A DNA stretch of 45,445 nucleotides from a virus. Position 1 is the first letter of the stretch. Each line of letters opens with the position of its first letter. Below, piece after piece: positions 1 through 6,004 of the stretch. The stretch is from positions 1 through 45,445 of the IMG/VR virus record IMGVR_UViG_3300034063_000357. One strand, given 5' to 3'. The notes beneath the pieces were generated by a model. That model was not told where the DNA came from. It searched no databases and saw only the letters and a list, made by a program, of their open reading frames with translations. The position numbers and the translations under genes are program-made.

Positions 1-132
1 TATTCTATAATATCCTTTAGGTGTTAAAGTTGGTTTTATACCTTTAGAAGAAACATGTTTCTTAGGTTTTCTTCTTATATCACCATACTCAGTGATTTCA
101 TAATCTTCAAAATTTGGGATTGTTTTATACAT
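1..132 (-). CDS. N-terminus of NUMOD4/HNH-type endonuclease (cut by window edge)
   Basis: The frame opens at an ATG at 132 and stays open for 44 codons to the left edge. The peptide begins MYKTIPNFEDYEITEYGDIR and continues with a basic stretch and a KGYYRI segment. The pattern 'pI-x-x-YeIt-x-x-G-x-iR... GY' matches the NUMOD4 module found at the N-terminus of phage HNH homing endonucleases. The HNH nuclease domain itself would lie outside the window and is not seen. Such genes are common free-standing mobile genes in phage genomes. The family is an inference from a short match, and a different protein with a NUMOD-like start is possible. Confidence 0.62.
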   Translation of the reverse strand, partial: MYKTIPNFEDYEITEYGDIRRKPKKHVSSKGIKPTLTPKGYYRI

Positions 133-175
133 ATGTCTTTAAATTATAGCCACAAATATATAACAAATCCCCAAT

Positions 176-247
176 TTATGCAATTTTAATCTCCTCATCA
201 CTTACAATAAGAAGATAGTTTTCGGTTTTGATAATGTTGTGTGTCAT
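176..247 (-). pseudogene. 23-residue remnant of the N-terminus of the neighbouring protein family
   Basis: A short frame, MTHNIIKTENYLLIVSDEEI plus KIA and a stop, lies just downstream of the 249-914 gene. Its SDEEIK segment and spacing from the start match the N-terminus of that neighbour, where YLYITSDEEIKVGDW is followed by the rest of the protein. Here the frame stops where GDW would begin. It therefore looks like the front end of a lost paralogue. It could still be a translated micropeptide, since the ATG is intact. Confidence 0.45.
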
Positions 248-248
248 A

Positions 249-914
249 TTACTTCTTTTTAAATTGTTCAAACCATTCTTTTTTTGCTTTTGGGAATGAA
301 TAATTTTCTCCTCTAAATAACCATCCATTATAAAACGCATTATGTAAATCTTCTTCACTATACATTCTTTTAGCTTGCCATTTAGCACCTTTGATAAAAG
401 CATTTCTTTCGTATGAATTGCTATCGTGTTGACCTTCCATAATTGATTCCCAATTCTCAGGATACAATTTTTCAGCAGCTTCTTCAAGTGTTTCTTGTTT
501 AGGTTCTCCTTGTGGAATGATGATTTTATAAAAATTATGATAAACATTTTTGCTTCCATCAATCCCTAAATCCTCATAAGTATAGTCAGGCTCCCAACCA
601 ACGAGTACTTTTTTATTTTCAATCTCAACACTCTCACAACTTGGATTCTTTACAAACCATTCTAAAAATTCATCATCAATAGATTGCACTCCTATTAGGT
701 CTGGGTCTGTTGTTAGAATGATTTTCTTACAATCATCTCTACCTTCAATACTAATTAATTCTTCCACAGAATTACATTGTGTAATTTTTAAACCATTAAA
801 CTCTATCAAATACCAATCCCCTACTTTAATTTCTTCATCAGAAGTAATATAAAGGTATTGATGCAGAACATCAGCGCCCTCTTGCTCTTTTGTAATTAAA
901 TGTACGTTTTTCAT
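249..914 (-). CDS. Hypothetical phage protein, 221 aa
   Basis: I do not recognise a catalytic motif. The N-terminal 35 residues (MKNVHLIT... SDEEIKVGDWYLI) followed by TDPDLIG and FLEWFVKNPSCE resemble a recurrent, uncharacterised protein type of Bacteroidota phages. The C-terminal third (about 150-221) is helical and charged, with NAFIKGAKWQAKRMYSEEDL and a terminal basic FEQFKKK. It is the downstream-most complete gene of a leftward run of small genes. The ATG at 914 lies 3 bases past the stop of the preceding gene at 918. Function unknown; an early accessory role is inferred from context only. Confidence 0.75.
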   Translation of the reverse strand: MKNVHLITKEQEGADVLHQYLYITSDEEIKVGDWYLIEFNGLKITQCNSVEELISIEGRDDCKKIILTTDPDLIGVQSIDDEFLEWFVKNPSCESVEIENKKVLVGWEPDYTYEDLGIDGSKNVYHNFYKIIIPQGEPKQETLEEAAEKLYPENWESIMEGQHDSNSYERNAFIKGAKWQAKRMYSEEDLHNAFYNGWLFRGENYSFPKAKKEWFEQFKKK

Positions 915-917
915 AAG

Positions 918-1115
918 TTATTTGTTAAAGGTTTCGTTGTAGTATTGTTCAAGATTATGAATATTGACTGCATTCATACCGTTTTCAAAAGCATTTTCAA
1001 TCTGCTGCTTCTCCATTTCTTTGGCTTGTTCAATTTGTTTTGAAAATTGTGTTTCTATTGAGTGGGGCAGTTTGTCCATTAACCACTCTACTGCCGTTTG
1101 TTGTTTGTTGCTCAT
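918..1115 (-). CDS. Small helical protein, paralogue of the next gene upstream
   Basis: The 65-residue product starts MSNKQQTAVEWLMDKLP and contains AKEMEKQQIENAFENG followed by a C-terminal YYNETF. This layout recurs in Bacteroidota phages as a short, mostly helical protein of unknown role. Its first twelve residues are identical to those of the adjacent 1112-1378 product and the AKEMEKxQ core is also shared, so the two arose by tandem duplication. The start ATG overlaps the stop codon of the upstream gene by 4 bases (translational coupling likely). Confidence 0.75.
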   Translation of the reverse strand: MSNKQQTAVEWLMDKLPHSIETQFSKQIEQAKEMEKQQIENAFENGMNAVNIHNLEQYYNETFNK

Positions 1116-1378
1116 TTGTTACCTCCGTATTTTTGTTCGTATAGTTTATCAACATCAACATATCCATTCATTGTATCATCTGCTATTTTTAATGCATTAA
1201 ATGCAAAGTCAATCGTCTGTTCCTTCTCCATTTCTTTGGCTTGGGCTTTTAATTCAGCATATTCCGAAGCATCAATAGAAATCTGAATTTTTTTTATGCT
1301 TGCGTTTTCCCACGCATCACCTTTTGATTCGATTTCATGGATTAGCCATTCTACTGCGGTTTGTTGTTTGTTGCTCAT
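1112..1378 (-). CDS. Small helical protein, tandem paralogue
   Basis: The 88-residue product begins MSNKQQTAVEWLIHEIESKG and carries the AKEMEKEQTIDFAFN core near residue 48. It is the longer sister of the 918-1115 product: an insert of about 20 residues (ASIKKIQISIDASEYAEL region) separates the shared N-terminus from the shared core. It ends in a YEQKYGGNK tail where the sister ends in YYNETFNK. The start overlaps the end of the 1375-1794 gene by 4 bases. No known domain; function unknown. Confidence 0.75.
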   Translation of the reverse strand: MSNKQQTAVEWLIHEIESKGDAWENASIKKIQISIDASEYAELKAQAKEMEKEQTIDFAFNALKIADDTMNGYVDVDKLYEQKYGGNK

Positions 1379-1794
1379 AGTTGTTGTTTAACGATTTCAA
1401 TTAGTTTTTTAAGGCATTCAAGTTCTGCTTCTTCGTAGGTTCTAAAATGTAAACTACTATCTTTTGAATATGAATGAGAATCATCTACTATATTTTGTTC
1501 ATCATCACAAATGTAAAATGCAAATAAACTTTTATCTTCATATCCATTTGCAGGTTCTATAAATCCTAACAATACATACTTCTCTCTAAACCATCTAAAT
1601 GCTTGTGAGTATAGTGGTGCAGTAAAATTACTTGATTCTATAAAAGTATCTTGGTTTGTTGAATATAACCAATCATCTTCTATTATTAATGTTTTATCAA
1701 TATAAACAGCAAAACAAGGTTCATCAAACCCAAGTTTTTTAAGTTCTAATGCTTCTTCATAAGGCACAAAGTCCTTTTCATAGTTTGTGTTCAT
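1375..1794 (-). CDS. Hypothetical protein, paralogue of the 2679-3119 product
   Basis: This 139-residue acidic protein has the order YEEALELKKLGFD (N-term), an aromatic middle, SQAFRWFREKYVLLGF near residues 63-78, and YEEAELECLKKLIEIVKQQL at the C-terminus. The same order (xxEQAKLLKEKGF, HQVVEWLRVNHEIEVYALR, PQEAYSAAFDYILNNLL) is seen in the 2679-3119 gene, so both belong to one family that is common and uncharacterised in Bacteroidota phages. Start at an ATG 5 bases from the previous gene's stop. No catalytic motif seen. Confidence 0.75.
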   Translation of the reverse strand: MNTNYEKDFVPYEEALELKKLGFDEPCFAVYIDKTLIIEDDWLYSTNQDTFIESSNFTAPLYSQAFRWFREKYVLLGFIEPANGYEDKSLFAFYICDDEQNIVDDSHSYSKDSSLHFRTYEEAELECLKKLIEIVKQQL

Positions 1795-1799
1795 AATTT

Positions 1800-2105
1800 T
1801 TATTGTTTAGGTTGAATGATTACTCCGTTTGGATAATAACTTTGTTCTATTGAGGTTATGTAATCACTTACTGATTCCCAACTTTCTTCAACAGGTAGTA
1901 TTGTTGCTAATGATAGGATTTCTTGTAATAAATAAGAAGCTTGTTCAGATTTAGCTTGATTTATAGAATCCATTAAACTATTGTAATTTGGATTTCCAAT
2001 ATTTTTAATAGTATTATCCAGCCAATGTTGCCTATCCTCATCAAGTTCAGCTATCTTAGCTTCAATCTCTTGTTTACCCTCTTGGGTTAGATAAATTCCG
2101 TTCAT
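1800..2105 (-). CDS. Hypothetical protein with GreA-like N-terminal start
   Basis: A 101-residue, mainly helical protein. Residues 4-24 (IYLTQEGKQEIEAKIAELDE) resemble the opening 'YLT.eG...l..el..L' of the GreA/GreB coiled-coil domain. The rest, including LLQEILSLATILPVEESWES, does not look like the GreA C-terminal domain, and the total length is well short of GreA (about 158 aa). The resemblance may be only a coiled-coil start. It overlaps the upstream gene by 4 bases. Function not assigned. Confidence 0.68.
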   Translation of the reverse strand: MNGIYLTQEGKQEIEAKIAELDEDRQHWLDNTIKNIGNPNYNSLMDSINQAKSEQASYLLQEILSLATILPVEESWESVSDYITSIEQSYYPNGVIIQPKQ

Positions 2106-2470
2106 AGTTCTTTGTTGTTATAAAGTTTAGCAAAATCAGATACTTCTATGAAGATAGATTCTTTTTTAGATGTAATAGGCATTTTTTTAAGAACATCTTT
2201 ATTTACTCTAAATAATGTCATTTTACCAACATGATAGTTAAATTCAGGCATAGTAAAAATATCATTTAGGTCTAAATTTTCAATAAACTCAACAGCCTCC
2301 ATCAGCCAATTCCAATCTGAATGGAATAAAACTTTATTGTAAATTATCGTTTTGTCACCATCAATTTTTTTATAATATTCATTTTTTTTAGAACCAAAAC
2401 CTTTGGTTGGTGTTAACCCTAACATCAAAGCTATCTGCTTATTACGTTCTTGTATTTCTTGTTGTGTCAT
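2102..2470 (-). CDS. Hypothetical protein, possible phage ABA-sandwich domain
   Basis: 122 residues starting MTQQEIQERNKQIALMLGL, a helix typical of small Bacteroidota phage proteins that then carry a 'FHSDWNWLMEAVEFIE' segment (about residues 49-64). The Trp-x-Trp-Leu-Met-x-x-Val core resembles the phage ABA-sandwich domain family, a small fold of unknown function. The match is from memory and not decisive. The first five residues MTQQE are shared with the neighbouring 2473-2682 product. The start lies 3 bases from the neighbour's stop. Confidence 0.7.
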   Translation of the reverse strand: MTQQEIQERNKQIALMLGLTPTKGFGSKKNEYYKKIDGDKTIIYNKVLFHSDWNWLMEAVEFIENLDLNDIFTMPEFNYHVGKMTLFRVNKDVLKKMPITSKKESIFIEVSDFAKLYNNKEL

Positions 2471-2472
2471 AA

Positions 2473-2682
2473 TTAAGATGATTGATATGGTTCTCCTTTT
2501 TGAGATATAGCATCTAAAACTCTATATAATGGAACTAATATTGTTCCATTTGTATAAACTTCTTTACTGTCTTTAAAACTATAATCAATTATAAAGTCAA
2601 TAATTTTAAGTTGCTCTTCGTCTGTAATGTATTTAAGTCTACTACTTACAGATATGTCGTTTTTCATTTCTTGTTGTGTCAT
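2473..2682 (-). CDS. Small hypothetical protein, 69 aa
   Basis: A 69-residue product beginning MTQQEMKNDISVSSRLKYIT, with a helical middle (DEEQLKIIDFIIDYSF) and a C-terminal PLYRVLDAISQKGEPYQSS. I see no known domain. It shares the MTQQE opening with the adjacent 2102-2470 gene, which may be a duplicated translation-start segment rather than protein homology. The ATG overlaps the stop of the 2679-3119 gene, consistent with coupled translation in the same leftward operon. Confidence 0.68.
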   Translation of the reverse strand: MTQQEMKNDISVSSRLKYITDEEQLKIIDFIIDYSFKDSKEVYTNGTILVPLYRVLDAISQKGEPYQSS

Positions 2683-3119
2683 AACAAATTATTTAAAATG
2701 TAATCAAATGCTGCTGAATATGCTTCTTGTGGTGAATTATAATTTAATTCTCTTGAACTTTCTAAAGGTTCTTCTTCGAAGTGATATTCATCTAAATCTG
2801 GATTAAAATTTTTCTTGTATTTTTCAACAACAAACATATATTTTTTACCCACAAACTCACCCTTTGAAAAGGTATATCTTAAAGCATAAACTTCGATTTC
2901 ATGATTAACTCTTAACCATTCAACTACTTGATGTTGTTCAGGTGCTGAATACATTACATCATTTTCAGTATCACTATTAATAAACTTAATACCATAATAA
3001 GGAGCACTTAAATCACCATTGCTTAAATAACCCAATGATGTTGGAATCAAAAATCCCTTTTCTTTAAGCAATTTAGCTTGTTCAAAGGTGACGTATGTTG
3101 GTTTAATTTCTTTTGTCAT
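2679..3119 (-). CDS. Hypothetical protein, paralogue of the 1375-1794 product
   Basis: 146 residues: YVTFEQAKLLKEKGF at the N-terminus, YSAPEQHQVVEWLRVNHEIE near residues 57-76, a variable middle rich in Lys, Asp and Glu, and SPQEAYSAAFDYILNNLL at the C-terminus. This three-part layout matches the family also represented by 1375-1794 and recurs in crAss-like and other Bacteroidota phages without known function. It sits between two tiny genes with gaps of under 6 bases. No membrane segment or signal peptide. Confidence 0.75.
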   Translation of the reverse strand: MTKEIKPTYVTFEQAKLLKEKGFLIPTSLGYLSNGDLSAPYYGIKFINSDTENDVMYSAPEQHQVVEWLRVNHEIEVYALRYTFSKGEFVGKKYMFVVEKYKKNFNPDLDEYHFEEEPLESSRELNYNSPQEAYSAAFDYILNNLL

Positions 3120-3124
3120 AACTT

Positions 3125-3394
3125 TTATTCTTTAGTTATTATTAAATATCCTTCAGGTGTTTTTCTAAAACCTTTAATAAATAATCCTTTAAAAGACTTA
3201 TCAAAAAGTCCCATATTTGAGCCTATTGTTAAATAAGGGCCACCACTAGGGTCAATCATAGTAAGTTGGCTGCCAACAAGGTCATTTAAACAAGAGTATC
3301 TAACATATTCAAAGTTACCTTGCCACAGTATATTTCCATCTTCAGTTTTAGTAAAAGTGAAAATGTCTCCGTAGCGATTTTTATATTGTACCAT
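3125..3394 (-). CDS. Hypothetical protein, 89 aa
   Basis: A beta-rich 89-residue product (MVQYKNRYGDIFTFTKTEDG... PEGYLIITKE) without a recognisable domain. Repeated aromatic and Gly positions suggest a small sandwich or barrel. Its ATG overlaps the stop codon of the upstream 3394-3618 gene by one base, which fixes the start well. Function unknown. Confidence 0.7.
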   Translation of the reverse strand: MVQYKNRYGDIFTFTKTEDGNILWQGNFEYVRYSCLNDLVGSQLTMIDPSGGPYLTIGSNMGLFDKSFKGLFIKGFRKTPEGYLIITKE

Positions 3395-3618
3395 TAATCA
3401 AAATTTATGTTATAATCACTCATTAATTCATGAAGCTTTTCTCTACATTGCTCATATGCTTTGTAAGTATCACTACTCATATTATCTGAAGCATATTTAG
3501 TATTTCCGCGTAACCATTGGTCTAGACTCCAAATAATAGAATACATTTTTGTTGCATTAACTGCTAATTCAAAATCACTAGTTTCTTCTGGTAGATTAAA
3601 TTTTAAGATAGCTTCCAT
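3394..3618 (-). CDS. Small helical hypothetical protein, 74 aa
   Basis: 74 residues: MEAILKFNLPEETSDFELAV, then SLDQWLRGNTKYASDNMSSD, then YEQCREKLHELMSDYNINFD. The pattern 'FnLPeE...F..A......ws.....dqwLR...Ky........y...R..L...m' recurs in many Bacteroidota phage early proteins of about this size, in my recollection. Role unknown. The reading frame overlaps 16 bases with the upstream 3603-3905 gene, as is usual in this compact operon. Confidence 0.75.
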   Translation of the reverse strand: MEAILKFNLPEETSDFELAVNATKMYSIIWSLDQWLRGNTKYASDNMSSDTYKAYEQCREKLHELMSDYNINFD

Positions 3619-3905
3619 AACTCATAAACACTATTAAGAGTTTTAAATTTGAGGTAATTTTCTGTTTGCTCTAGAATCTCAGTAATTTCTGTTGTTTGCC
3701 AAGCAAAGAACATACTAAATGGTGACATAAGTAATGATCTACCAACTGCTGGTTCATCGTGTTTAGATTTAAAAGTTCCATCCTCATTAAACTCCAACCA
3801 TAGTATTTTCTCTGATTGTTTAGTTAATTCATCTCTTCCTCTAACAAGTTTCCATTTTGGTTCTTCTTGAGGTAAGATAATTTTAGGTTGTTTAATCTTG
3901 TTCAT
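3603..3905 (-). CDS. Hypothetical protein, 100 aa
   Basis: 100 residues beginning MNKIKQPKIILPQEEPKWK. The 'IILPQEEPK' segment echoes IIIPQGEPKQE in the 249-914 product, so the two may share a small module. The middle is polar and the end (LKFKTLNSVYELWKLS) is hydrophobic. No catalytic or membrane signature. Start ATG at 3905 is one base from the stop of the 3907-4173 gene. Confidence 0.7.
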   Translation of the reverse strand: MNKIKQPKIILPQEEPKWKLVRGRDELTKQSEKILWLEFNEDGTFKSKHDEPAVGRSLLMSPFSMFFAWQTTEITEILEQTENYLKFKTLNSVYELWKLS

Positions 3906-3906
3906 A

Positions 3907-4173
3907 TTATAATGCTATATAAGGTAAAGTTGAGATTTGATAAAATTTAGCTTTTTGTCCTGCTTTAAACAGAATTTTAGAAGCTACAGCAAAATTATGA
4001 CTGATGTGTTCATCTTTATTCCATGTTAATGTTAGTTCTTTTTCATGTAACTCACCAATTAACTGAAATGTAAGATAACCTTCATCATCCCATAAATCTT
4101 CTACTAATAAAAATCCCATTGCTTTAGCTATCTCTAAGATAACTTTTTTGTTGTTGAATACTAATTCATCCAT
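3907..4173 (-). CDS. Hypothetical protein, 88 aa, first gene of the leftward small-gene run
   Basis: 88 residues (MDELVFNNKKVILEIAKAMG... FYQISTLPYIAL). No domain recognised. It opens the gene run that continues to the left edge with almost no intergenic space. The terminators for the upstream tRNA lie just before it (4204-4266), so a promoter for this operon should sit between about 4174 and 4203. That stretch (on the minus strand TTTAAATTTACAGTAAAAC then ATTAACT) is AT-rich, but I cannot name a clear box. Confidence 0.7.
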   Translation of the reverse strand: MDELVFNNKKVILEIAKAMGFLLVEDLWDDEGYLTFQLIGELHEKELTLTWNKDEHISHNFAVASKILFKAGQKAKFYQISTLPYIAL

Positions 4174-4203
4174 AGTTAATGTTTTACTGTAAATTTAAAG
4201 AAA

Positions 4204-4227
4204 AATAGGGAGATTGCTCTCCCTATT
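4204..4227 (-). terminator. Hairpin AATAGGGAGA / TCTCCCTATT
   Basis: A perfect 10-bp stem with a TTGC loop, preceded on the plus strand by an A-run so that the leftward RNA ends in U residues. It lies downstream of tRNA-Arg and is likely an intrinsic terminator for the RNA unit, possibly acting in both directions. Confidence 0.65.
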
Positions 4228-4238
4228 CTCTGATAACC

Positions 4239-4266
4239 AAAAACCTGTGCTTGAGGTGACAACAGG
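4239..4266 (-). terminator. Hairpin CCTGT/ACAGG with U5 tail
   Basis: On the minus strand CCTGT, a 13-base loop and ACAGG are followed directly by five T residues. It lies 13 bases from the 3' end of tRNA-Arg. Short stem; it probably works together with the stronger hairpin at 4204-4227. Confidence 0.4.
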
Positions 4267-4278
4267 AACCTTTTAGTA

Positions 4279-4350
4279 CACCCATCAGGATTCGAACCTG
4301 AGACCTACTGCTTAGAAGGCAGTCGCTACTATCCATCTGAGCTATGGGTG
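4279..4350 (-). tRNA. tRNA-Arg(UCU)
   Basis: The minus strand reads CACCCAT ... ATGGGTG (7-bp acceptor stem), a D-arm with AGCTCAGATGGATAGTAGC-type sequence, a 5-bp anticodon stem ACTGC/GCAGT closing the loop CTTCTAA (anticodon TCT) and a T-arm with TTCGAAT. All four arms pair well over 72 nt, and CCA is not encoded. It decodes AGA, the main arginine codon in most of the phage late genes, so it should help late translation in a host with fewer AGA-reading tRNAs. The base after the acceptor is T, unusual as an arginine discriminator. Identity is clear from the anticodon. Confidence 0.93.
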
Positions 4351-4363
4351 CAAATAAAGATAA

Positions 4364-4400
4364 AAAATAGTCAGGTAGTATATCGCCACCTGACTATTTT
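4364..4400 (-). repeat. Perfect hairpin built from the ends of the adjacent tRNA-like sequence
   Basis: Arms AAAATAGTCAGGT and ACCTGACTATTTT are perfect 13-bp complements. Read on the minus strand, the first arm plus loop (TAGTCAGGTGGCGA) is identical to the 5' end of the tRNA-like element at 4484-4554, and the second arm matches that element's 3' acceptor strand. So it is either a deletion copy of that element (acceptor and half D-arm joined to the acceptor 3' strand) or a bidirectional terminator that happens to reuse it. The flanking A and T runs would let it terminate. Confidence 0.6.
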
Positions 4401-4414
4401 ACCACTTATTCTCA

Positions 4415-4478
4415 TACCCTTTTATTTCGTGGTCAACCTGCTTATCTTTAAATACGAGTTTTTCAAGGGTACAGGTTG
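4415..4478 (-). other. Possible RNA pseudoknot
   Basis: Two perfect 7-bp pairings cross each other: TACCCTT (4415-4421) with AAGGGTA (4465-4471), and CAACCTG (4434-4440) with CAGGTTG (4472-4478). The two right-hand arms abut, so the helices could stack coaxially. No reading frame explains the segment. Whether it folds as RNA is inference; the pairing itself is visible. Confidence 0.4.
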
Positions 4479-4483
4479 TTAGT

Positions 4484-4554
4484 AGTCAGGACAAGATTCG
4501 AACTTGTATTTGTCACAATATTTTGTTTAGCGCTTACCATTTCGCCACCTGACT
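4484..4554 (-). tRNA. tRNA-like sequence with defective anticodon arm
   Basis: Minus strand: 7-bp acceptor AGTCAGG/CCTGACT, D-stem GCG/CGC around a loop with GG, and a perfect T-arm ACAAG-TTCGAAT-CTTGT. Between the D- and T-arms the sequence TAAACAAAATATTGTGAC gives no 5-bp stem with a 7-base loop; only ACAA/TTGT with a tetraloop pairs. So the amino-acid identity cannot be read. It may be a decayed tRNA gene or a tRNA mimic with the acceptor and T-arm kept. Confidence 0.6.
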
Positions 4555-4561
4555 ATGTATT

Positions 4562-4654
4562 TTAACCAAACGTCATCCACATACTACCAATAAAGATAGC
4601 ACCTAAAATCCATCCAATTAAAAAGTCCTTTTTGTTTTTTGCTTTGTATAACAT
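4562..4654 (-). CDS. 30-residue membrane microprotein
   Basis: An ATG at 4654 opens a short frame: MLYKAKNKKDFLIGWILGAI followed by FIGSMWMTFG and a stop. A basic N-terminal dozen is followed by one hydrophobic segment of about 18 residues, a plausible single-pass inner-membrane peptide. It sits between the tRNA-like element and the terminator at 4676-4712, so it would need a promoter within 22 bases or read-through. Small size makes chance possible, but the charge and hydrophobic pattern is protein-like. Confidence 0.45.
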   Translation of the reverse strand: MLYKAKNKKDFLIGWILGAIFIGSMWMTFG

Positions 4655-4675
4655 AATTTTAATTTTAGTTAATTA

Positions 4676-4712
4676 AAATAATGTGCCTACCATAAAGATA
4701 GGCACATTATTT
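4676..4712 (-). terminator. Strong terminator after the 4736-5248 gene
   Basis: Arms AAATAATGTGCCTA and TAGGCACATTATTT form a perfect 14-bp stem with a 9-base loop, 24 bases downstream of the 4736-5248 stop codon. The AT-rich outer part gives U-runs for either direction of transcription. Confidence 0.8.
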
Positions 4713-4735
4713 AGTGTAACCAAAAAACCTAGATA

Positions 4736-5248
4736 TTAGCTAATCAAGTTAGCACCAGGAAAGTTAGAAGAAACAGTTGCAGTTTCACGTGGTAAAGTAA
4801 CAATTTTACCACCTTCACCTACTGGAACCAAAGAAGAATGCTCATAAACAGCCATACCTTCAGAACTGATTACTTCACCAGTAGAAGGATTAATCTTTGG
4901 TTGTTGACCAACATATGCAGGCTCAGTTTTCTCTTGAACAAGAATGTCAAAAGGTACAACAGAACCAGCTTTAATGCCATTCTGATTTACCATAGCCTTA
5001 TCAGCAGAGAAAATAGCTCTCAAAAGACGAGTGCCTTGTCCCCAGCCTAAGAAAAACTTCTGAGCATCAGAAGCATTGGTTTGAGTGGTAACTTGTTGAC
5101 ACATAAACAAAGTTACACGTGAAGGATTATTCACTGAAGGAACTACAGCAAATACACGAGTGCTGCCATCATTCAATTGCTCACCAAGAGCAGCAGAAAT
5201 TTCAGCATTAGTAGAATTTTTAGAAAGAGATACAACGGAAGTATTCAT
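4736..5248 (-). CDS. Hypothetical protein, 170 aa, probably highly expressed
   Basis: 170 residues starting MNTSVVSLSKNSTNAEISAA with no signal peptide or membrane segment. Ser, Thr, Val and Ala dominate, with a central KFFLGWGQGTRLLRAIFSAD and a C-terminal VGEGGKIVTLPRETATVSSN. The gene has its own leader (about 98 bp) and a strong terminator, and its codons (GGT, GCA, ACT, CGT) are more host-like than those of its neighbours, like the capsid genes. That suggests an abundant protein. A single-stranded DNA-binding or other stoichiometric early protein would fit, but I cannot show it. Confidence 0.75.
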   Translation of the reverse strand: MNTSVVSLSKNSTNAEISAALGEQLNDGSTRVFAVVPSVNNPSRVTLFMCQQVTTQTNASDAQKFFLGWGQGTRLLRAIFSADKAMVNQNGIKAGSVVPFDILVQEKTEPAYVGQQPKINPSTGEVISSEGMAVYEHSSLVPVGEGGKIVTLPRETATVSSNFPGANLIS

Positions 5249-5346
5249 AGTTTTTGTTTTTAAAAGATTTGTTATTAAAAAGGTAATTAGTCAGTCAGTA
5301 AACACGTCATTAAGTTTTACTCTTATCTCTCTGTCTGTATGGTTTT

Positions 5347-5640
5347 TTAGTGTTGCCCTTTCAGGCTTCTTAGATAGGCAATAATTCTTTGCTTTGGTGT
5401 ACTTTGGGAAAAACCATCTAGTTTTCCATCCCAAGCTTGTACAGGATTGCCTAAAGATAACAAGGCTCTTTGTTCATGATGATTGAATTTACCAAAGTTA
5501 TCATGACAATGGCCTAAACAGTCATACTTTAAAGGTTGACCTGCACCACCAGAACATATAGTTCCAGTGGTACAAGTTTCGTCTTTAATGTTACTGAATT
5601 TCTGGATAAAATAATCTATGCTATATCTCATTTTACCCAA
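5347..5640 (-). CDS. Hypothetical Cys/His-containing protein, 97 aa
   Basis: 97 residues with YFIQKFSNIKDETCTTGTIC, then KYDCLGHCHDNFG, then EQRALLSLGN and a C-terminal PKQRIIAYLRSLKGQH. The 'C-LGHCh' motif with an upstream Tyr-Phe-Ile helix recurs in an uncharacterised family of Bacteroidota phages. The Cys and His residues could bind metal. The frame overlaps the end of 5628-5960 by 13 bases. A second Met three codons in (5631) is an alternative start. Confidence 0.75.
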   Translation of the reverse strand: MGKMRYSIDYFIQKFSNIKDETCTTGTICSGGAGQPLKYDCLGHCHDNFGKFNHHEQRALLSLGNPVQAWDGKLDGFSQSTPKQRIIAYLRSLKGQH

Positions 5641-5960
5641 AGTTTAGAGTTAGAGTATTGAGAAAACATATCAGCAACTTCAAGTGCGATATTTTCCAGA
5701 AGAGTAGCATCAACTACATATTCTACATGCTCAGACATTACAATTTTATGTCCAATTTTAGCAGAATACCTAATGATTCTACGGCTATTCTTAACAATCT
5801 CTTTCTTCCAGAGACCATTAGAATATTTGTAAACAGTTATTTCTGCTCCATCAGGTGCAATATAAAAGTTTACATCAGGATTTCTAGAAAGTGTATCACT
5901 TTCAGCGATTAACTCATAGATATCCTTAACTCTACGAGAAGAAAAAACTAATTTAGACAT
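5628..5960 (-). CDS. Hypothetical protein, 110 aa
   Basis: 110 residues: basic N-terminus MSKLVFSSRRVKDIYELIAE, a beta-rich middle (NFYIAPDGAEITVYKYSNGLW, KEIVKNSRRIIRYSAKIGHK) and a helical end. No domain recognised. It is read just before the Cys/His gene and overlaps it, so the two are probably co-expressed. The 44 bases upstream of the ATG separate it from the secreted-protein gene at 6005. Confidence 0.72.
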   Translation of the reverse strand: MSKLVFSSRRVKDIYELIAESDTLSRNPDVNFYIAPDGAEITVYKYSNGLWKKEIVKNSRRIIRYSAKIGHKIVMSEHVEYVVDATLLENIALEVADMFSQYSNSKLWVK

Positions 5961-6004
5961 TTGTCTTAGTTTTGATTGTGTTCACTTTAAAAATAGGCAG
6001 AACA

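Noticed and set aside
176-562. 128-residue minus-strand frame overlapping the 221-aa gene
   Set aside because: Upstream part is a Lys/Ile-rich shadow of the real gene; only the last 23 residues, from the Met at 247, look protein-like.
964-1286. Plus-strand frames of 78 and 62 residues
   Set aside because: Antisense to two well-supported paralogous genes; hydrophobic Cys/Ser-rich composition comes from reversed Lys/Glu codons.
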